This document shows, piece by piece, positions 5,624 to 8,691 of a stretch of DNA of 8,691 nt. The number at the start of each line of letters is the position of its first letter. Positions within the stretch are counted from its first letter, which is position 1. Below the pieces are notes generated by a model, which saw nothing but the letters and a program-made list of their open reading frames with translations, did not search any database and was not told the DNA's origin. Made by a program: the position numbers and the translations under genes. Origin of the DNA: Paracoccaceae bacterium (GTDB lineage: Bacteria; Pseudomonadota; Alphaproteobacteria; Rhodobacterales; Rhodobacteraceae); assembly GCA_007121055.1 (NCBI GenBank), contig SKMM01000371.1:1-8691 (forward strand). The letters run 5' to 3'.

Positions 5624-7126
5624 ATGCCGGAGTTTTTCCTTCAGGCGCTGATCGAGGTGGCGGACCCCGCCACGCTGGGGCTGATCGTGGCCGGGGTGCT
5701 GATCGGCATCATCGGCGGGGCGATCCCCGGCTTCACCGTGACCATGGCGATCCTCGTGGTGTTTCCCTTCACCTTCGCCATGGACCCGGTGTCGGGTGTG
5801 GCGCTGATGGTGGCGGTGTTCGTGGGGGGCTATTCGGGCGGCATCGTCAGCGGGGTGATGCTGGGCATCCCCGGCACGCCGTCCTCGATCACCACCGTCT
5901 ACGACGGCTATCCGATGGCCAAGAAGGGCGAGCCGGGCCGGGCGCTGGGGATCGGGGTGATCGCGTCCTTCCTCGGCACGGTGATCTCGGTGGGGGTGCT
6001 GGTGGTGCTGGGGCCGCTGCTGGCGAGCGTCTCCATCAACTTCCGGCCCTGGGAGATCACGGCGCTGATTGTGTTCGCGCTGACGCTGGTCGCCAGCCTG
6101 TCCACCGGAAATCTGCTGAAGGGGCTGATGGCGGCCGTCTTTGGGCTGCTGGTCACCACCGTGGGGTTCGACCGCAACTCCAACGTCAGATTCGATTTCG
6201 ACATCCGGGCGCTGGCCTCGGGCTTCGACATCCTGCCGGTGATGATCGGGGTCTTTGCCTTTGCGCAGCTGATGGCCAACCTCGAAACCCTGCATGGTGC
6301 CGGGGCAGGGGCCAAGGCGCAGGTCCGCCGCGACGTCACCATCCCCTACGGCCGGATCATCGCCGACATGTGGCGCCAGAAGATCAACACCATCCGCTCG
6401 GCGCTGATCGGGGCCTTCGTGGGAGCGTTGCCCGGGACCGGAGGGACGGTGGCGAATTTCCTCAGCTACGACCAGGCGCGCAAGTTCTCGCGCAAGCCGC
6501 AGGAGTTCGGGACCGGCATCCCCTCGGGCATCGTGGCGTCCGAGGCCTCCAACAGCGCAGTCGCCGGCGGGGCTTTCATTCCCACCCTGGCGCTGGGCAT
6601 TCCGGGCGACCTGCCGATGGCGATCATGATGGGGGTGCTGATCCTGCACGGCATCAACCCCGGGCCGCTGATGTTCGACCAGAACCCGGTGCTGGTGGGG
6701 TCGATCTATGTCAGCCTGCTGATCGGGGCGGTGGTGATGGTGCTGGCGCATCTGGCGCTGGTGCGGTGGTTTGCGCGCATCGCGCTGATCCCGCAGGAGA
6801 TCCTGGTGCCGGTGGTGCTGATGCTGACGGCGGTGGGGTCGTTTGCGCTGAACAACAACCTGTTCGATGTGTGGGTGCTGTTCGGCTTCGGGCTGGTGGG
6901 GTATCTGCTGGTCAAGGCCGATGTGCCGCTGACGCCGATGGTGCTGGGCGTGGTGCTGGGCGAGAATCTGGAACGGCAGCTGTTCCGGGCGCTGGAGCTG
7001 GACGACAGCTGGATGACCTTCCTGACCCGGCCGATTTCCGCGACGCTGCTGGCGCTGGCGGTGGCCTCGGCGGCCTTTGCGCTGATCCAGAACCGCCGCC
7101 ACGCGGCGCGCACCGCCGAGGGCTAG
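5624..7126 (+). CDS. tctA: Tripartite tricarboxylate transporter large permease (TctA)
   Basis: Large membrane subunit and ion-coupled transport channel of the TTT system, 500 residues, the standard family length, with about 12 hydrophobic segments. The two family repeats are clear. The first carries GGAIPGFT (31-38), SGVMLGIPGTPSS (76-88) and YDGYP (93-97). The second carries GALPGTGGTVANFLSYD (267-283), SEASNSAVAGGAFIP (306-320) and TLALGIPGD (321-329). ILHGINPGP (340-348) and LGENLERQL (445-453) are also characteristic. The ATG at 5624 has GGGAGG 5 nt upstream and lies 19 nt after tctB. The C-terminus ends in a basic tail (NRRHAARTAEG) facing the cytoplasm. It is the last gene of tctCBA; no clear rho-independent terminator follows. 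Solute specificity is set by TctC and is not readable here. Confidence 0.97.
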   Translation: MPEFFLQALIEVADPATLGLIVAGVLIGIIGGAIPGFTVTMAILVVFPFTFAMDPVSGVALMVAVFVGGYSGGIVSGVMLGIPGTPSSITTVYDGYPMAKKGEPGRALGIGVIASFLGTVISVGVLVVLGPLLASVSINFRPWEITALIVFALTLVASLSTGNLLKGLMAAVFGLLVTTVGFDRNSNVRFDFDIRALASGFDILPVMIGVFAFAQLMANLETLHGAGAGAKAQVRRDVTIPYGRIIADMWRQKINTIRSALIGAFVGALPGTGGTVANFLSYDQARKFSRKPQEFGTGIPSGIVASEASNSAVAGGAFIPTLALGIPGDLPMAIMMGVLILHGINPGPLMFDQNPVLVGSIYVSLLIGAVVMVLAHLALVRWFARIALIPQEILVPVVLMLTAVGSFALNNNLFDVWVLFGFGLVGYLLVKADVPLTPMVLGVVLGENLERQLFRALELDDSWMTFLTRPISATLLALAVASAAFALIQNRRHAARTAEG

Positions 7127-7210
7127 GGCCCGGATCGGGGGGCGTTCAACCTTCGGGTGCTGCGAAATGCGGCAGGGGCGGCGTTGGTTGGGCTGGCGGG
7201 GCGGTTTGTC

Positions 7211-7241
7211 CTTGCATGGGGGTGCGGGGCGTGGCCCATTT
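7211..7241 (+). promoter_or_regulatory. Candidate gntR promoter core (CTTGCAT ... CCCATTT)
   Basis: CTTGCAT (7211-7217) and GCCCATTT (7234-7241) are 16 nt apart, mirroring the boxes ahead of tctC. GCCCATTT agrees with an RpoH-like CCCCATnT at all but the first base, and CTTG is the conserved part of that -35. A sigma-70 reading is also possible but gives a poor -10. If this is real, transcription would begin near 7248, inside the repeated half-sites and only about 10-20 nt before the start codon. Confidence 0.35.
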
Positions 7242-7245
7242 CGGT

Positions 7246-7266
7246 GGATTGGTTCGGAATGGTTCG
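7246..7266 (+). promoter_or_regulatory. Tandem TGGTTCG half-sites at the gntR start, candidate autoregulatory operator
   Basis: GGATTGGTTCGGAAT (7246-7260) is followed by a second TGGTTCG (7260-7266), 10 bp or one helical turn after the first. Two overlapping 12-mers here are identical to 12-mers at 3943-3954 and 3958-3969 ahead of tctC. By eye, TGGTTCG occurs only in these two upstream regions. The site abuts the proposed ATG, a position suited to repression of the gene itself. Confidence 0.5.
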
Positions 7267-7267
7267 C

Positions 7268-8002
7268 ATGCGTCTCACCCCCTCTCCGCTCACCGGGTTG
7301 CGGCCGGTCGCCGCCGACAACTCCATGCTTGCGCTGGAGGCGCTGCGGCGAATGTTGGGCGACCTGCCGGACGGCGGGGCGCACCGGCTGCCCACCGAGC
7401 GCGCGCTGGCCGAGGAGCTGGGGATCTCGCGCCGGTCGGTGCGGCGCGCGCTGGAGGTGCTGGCGGCCGAGGGGCGGGTGTGGCGTCGGCAGGGGGCGGG
7501 CACCTATGCCGGGCCGCGCCCCGGGGCGGAGGCGGGCGACGGCATGGTGGCCATGCCGGTGGACCCGCTGGAGGTGATGGAGGTGCGGTTGCGCATGGAG
7601 CCGCAGATCGCGCAGCTGGCGGCGTTGCGGGCAAGCCCGGAGGCGCTGGGGCGGGTGGCCGCGCTGGTGGCGCGGCTGGACGCGACCGAGGACGCCGATG
7701 AGCGCGAACTGTGGGACAGCGCCCTGCACCGCGAGATCGCGCGGGCGACGGGCAACCGGATGTTCCTGGCGATCTTCGACGCGCTGGACGGGGCGCGGCG
7801 CGATCCGCGCTGGCGGGCGGTGCGGGAACGGGCGCGGGGCGGCGTGCCGTTCACGCTGTATCAGGACCAGCACCGGGCGATCCGGGATGCGATTACCGCG
7901 CGCGATCCGGTGGCGGCGGGGGACGCCATGCGGGCGCATCTGTTGTCGCTGAACGAGGCGCTGTTGCGCCAGACCTCGCTGGAGGGGCTGACGGATGGCT
8001 GA
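7268..8002 (+). CDS. GntR-family transcriptional regulator, FadR/FCD subgroup
   Basis: DNA-binding regulator of 244 residues. The winged helix-turn-helix is at about 20-82: RLPTERALAEELGISRRSVR (40-59) followed by ALEVLAAEGRVWRRQGAGTY (61-80), the classic GntR pattern. An all-helical FCD effector domain follows from DPLEVMEVRLRMEP (99-112). Its usual metal/ligand residues appear as Asp150 and His154 (LWDSALHREIA), His202 (QHRAI) and His224 (MRAHLL). FCD regulators usually sense a carboxylate and control its uptake or catabolism. The position after tctCBA and the shared upstream half-sites argue that it controls that operon and itself. The start is uncertain: ATG 7268, ATG 7259 and ATG 7325 are all in frame and none has a ribosome-binding site. 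ATG 7268 is chosen as the first after the candidate operator. The stop overlaps the ABC ATPase start. Confidence 0.92.
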   Translation: MRLTPSPLTGLRPVAADNSMLALEALRRMLGDLPDGGAHRLPTERALAEELGISRRSVRRALEVLAAEGRVWRRQGAGTYAGPRPGAEAGDGMVAMPVDPLEVMEVRLRMEPQIAQLAALRASPEALGRVAALVARLDATEDADERELWDSALHREIARATGNRMFLAIFDALDGARRDPRWRAVRERARGGVPFTLYQDQHRAIRDAITARDPVAAGDAMRAHLLSLNEALLRQTSLEGLTDG

Positions 8003-8691
8003 GCCGGTTCTGTCCATCGAGGATCTGTCGATCCGGTTCCGGGGCCAGCCGGTGGACCTGATCGACGGGGTGTCGCTGTCGATCCCCGCGGGCAAGACGC
8101 TGTGCGTGGTGGGGGAATCGGGCTGCGGCAAGTCCGTGACCGCGCTGGCGGCGATGGGGCTGCTGCCGAAGCGCAGCGCGGAGGTGACCGCGGGGCGCAT
8201 CCGGTTCCGGGGCGAGGATCTGCTGGGCCTGCCCGAGGCACGGATGGCGGATCTGCGCGGCAACGGGATGGCGATGATATTCCAGGAGCCCATGACATCC
8301 CTGAACCCGGTGTTCACGGTGGGCGACCAGGTGGCCGAGGCGGTGCGGCGGCACAGGGGCTGCAGCGCGGCCGAGGCGCGGGACCGGGCGCTGGAGATGT
8401 TCCGCCGGGTGCGGATGCCGGCGGCGGAAAGGCGGCTGGGGGATTATCCGCACCAGCTGTCGGGGGGGATGCGGCAGCGGGTGATGATCGCCATGGCGCT
8501 GGCCAACAGCCCGGCCCTGCTGATCGCGGATGAGCCCACCACGGCGCTGGACGTGACGATCCAGGCGCAGATCCTGGAGCTGATGCGCGAGTTGCAGCGC
8601 GACACCGGCACGGCGCTGCTGATGATCACCCACGACCTGGGCGTGGTCGCGGAAATCGCCGATGACGTCGCGGTGATGTACGCCGGGCGCG
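7995..8691 (+). CDS. Oligopeptide/dipeptide/nickel-type ABC transporter ATP-binding protein (partial; C-terminus beyond right edge)
   Basis: Cytoplasmic ATPase of an OppD/DppD-like importer; the 232 residues seen make up nearly the whole nucleotide-binding domain. Walker A GESGCGKS is at 40-47, the Q-loop FQEPMTSLNP at 96-105, the signature LSGGMRQR at 155-162, Walker B LLIADEP at 175-181, the D-loop ALD at 184-186 and the switch His213 in MITHDLG. The FQEPMTSLNPVFTVG and YPHQLSGGMRQR strings are characteristic of the Opp/Dpp/Nik group. All catalytic residues are intact. The ATG lies inside the gntR gene and overlaps its stop by 8 nt, with GGAGGGG 7 nt upstream, so the two are probably cotranscribed. 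It may be DppD alone or a DppDF fusion; the end is not visible. Permeases and binding protein are expected to the right. Substrates of this group include peptides, nickel and some opines or sugars; specificity is not readable. Confidence 0.95.
   Translation, partial: MAEPVLSIEDLSIRFRGQPVDLIDGVSLSIPAGKTLCVVGESGCGKSVTALAAMGLLPKRSAEVTAGRIRFRGEDLLGLPEARMADLRGNGMAMIFQEPMTSLNPVFTVGDQVAEAVRRHRGCSAAEARDRALEMFRRVRMPAAERRLGDYPHQLSGGMRQRVMIAMALANSPALLIADEPTTALDVTIQAQILELMRELQRDTGTALLMITHDLGVVAEIADDVAVMYAGR

Noticed and set aside
7157..7267. A longer gntR start at 7157
   Set aside because: It would add 37 residues of non-conserved sequence that translate the promoter and operator region and lack any regulator-family feature.
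5141..8317. A minus-strand open frame of over 1000 codons opposite tctB, tctA, gntR and the ABC gene
   Set aside because: It is Arg/Pro/His/Gln-rich with no recognisable domain and is the reverse shadow of four convincing genes.

Overview
The window comes from a G+C-rich (roughly 70% by eye) alphaproteobacterium. The strong GC third-position bias and the mix of carboxylate transporters, a RACo-like ASKHA protein and an FCD-type GntR regulator suggest the Rhodobacterales; this assignment is an inference. No rRNA, tRNA, CRISPR array, insertion sequence or phage gene is visible. Eight protein genes are supported, two of them cut by the window edges.

Left arm, minus strand (3505 down to 1): a 672-residue protein with an N-terminal [2Fe-2S] ferredoxin domain and a C-terminal ASKHA ATPase domain (RACo / DUF4445 family, reductive activators of corrinoid proteins). 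It is followed by the small (DctQ) and large (DctM) membrane subunits of a TRAP transporter of the mannitol/chloroaromatic/2-oxoacid (TakQM-like) subclass. DctQ and DctM overlap by ATGA. DctM runs off the left edge, and no DctP binding protein is inside the window.

Middle: a gene-free divergent region (3506-4061) holds the presumed promoters of both arms. Its right-hand part carries repeated TTGGTTCGG-type half-sites and a stem-loop-rich leader. Right arm, plus strand (4062-7126): a complete tripartite tricarboxylate transporter (TTT) operon in the order tctC (periplasmic binding protein), tctB (small membrane protein), tctA (large membrane protein). A perfect 11-bp stem-loop lies between tctC and tctB.

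After a 141-bp gap comes an FCD-domain GntR regulator (7268-8002). Its stop overlaps by 8 nt the start of an OppD/DppD-type peptide/nickel ABC ATPase that runs off the right edge.

The main non-obvious signal is that the DNA upstream of tctC and the DNA upstream of the gntR gene share the same sequence block: a GTGGCCC..TTTCG..GATTGGT alignment plus identical 12-mers GGATTGGTTCGG and TTGGTTCGGAAT. This predicts that the GntR protein controls both the TTT operon and itself (and, by overlap, the ABC system). Taken together, the locus looks like a regulated uptake and catabolism island with three different transporter families. The RACo-like activator hints that a corrinoid-dependent methyltransferase works nearby, but none is encoded within the window.
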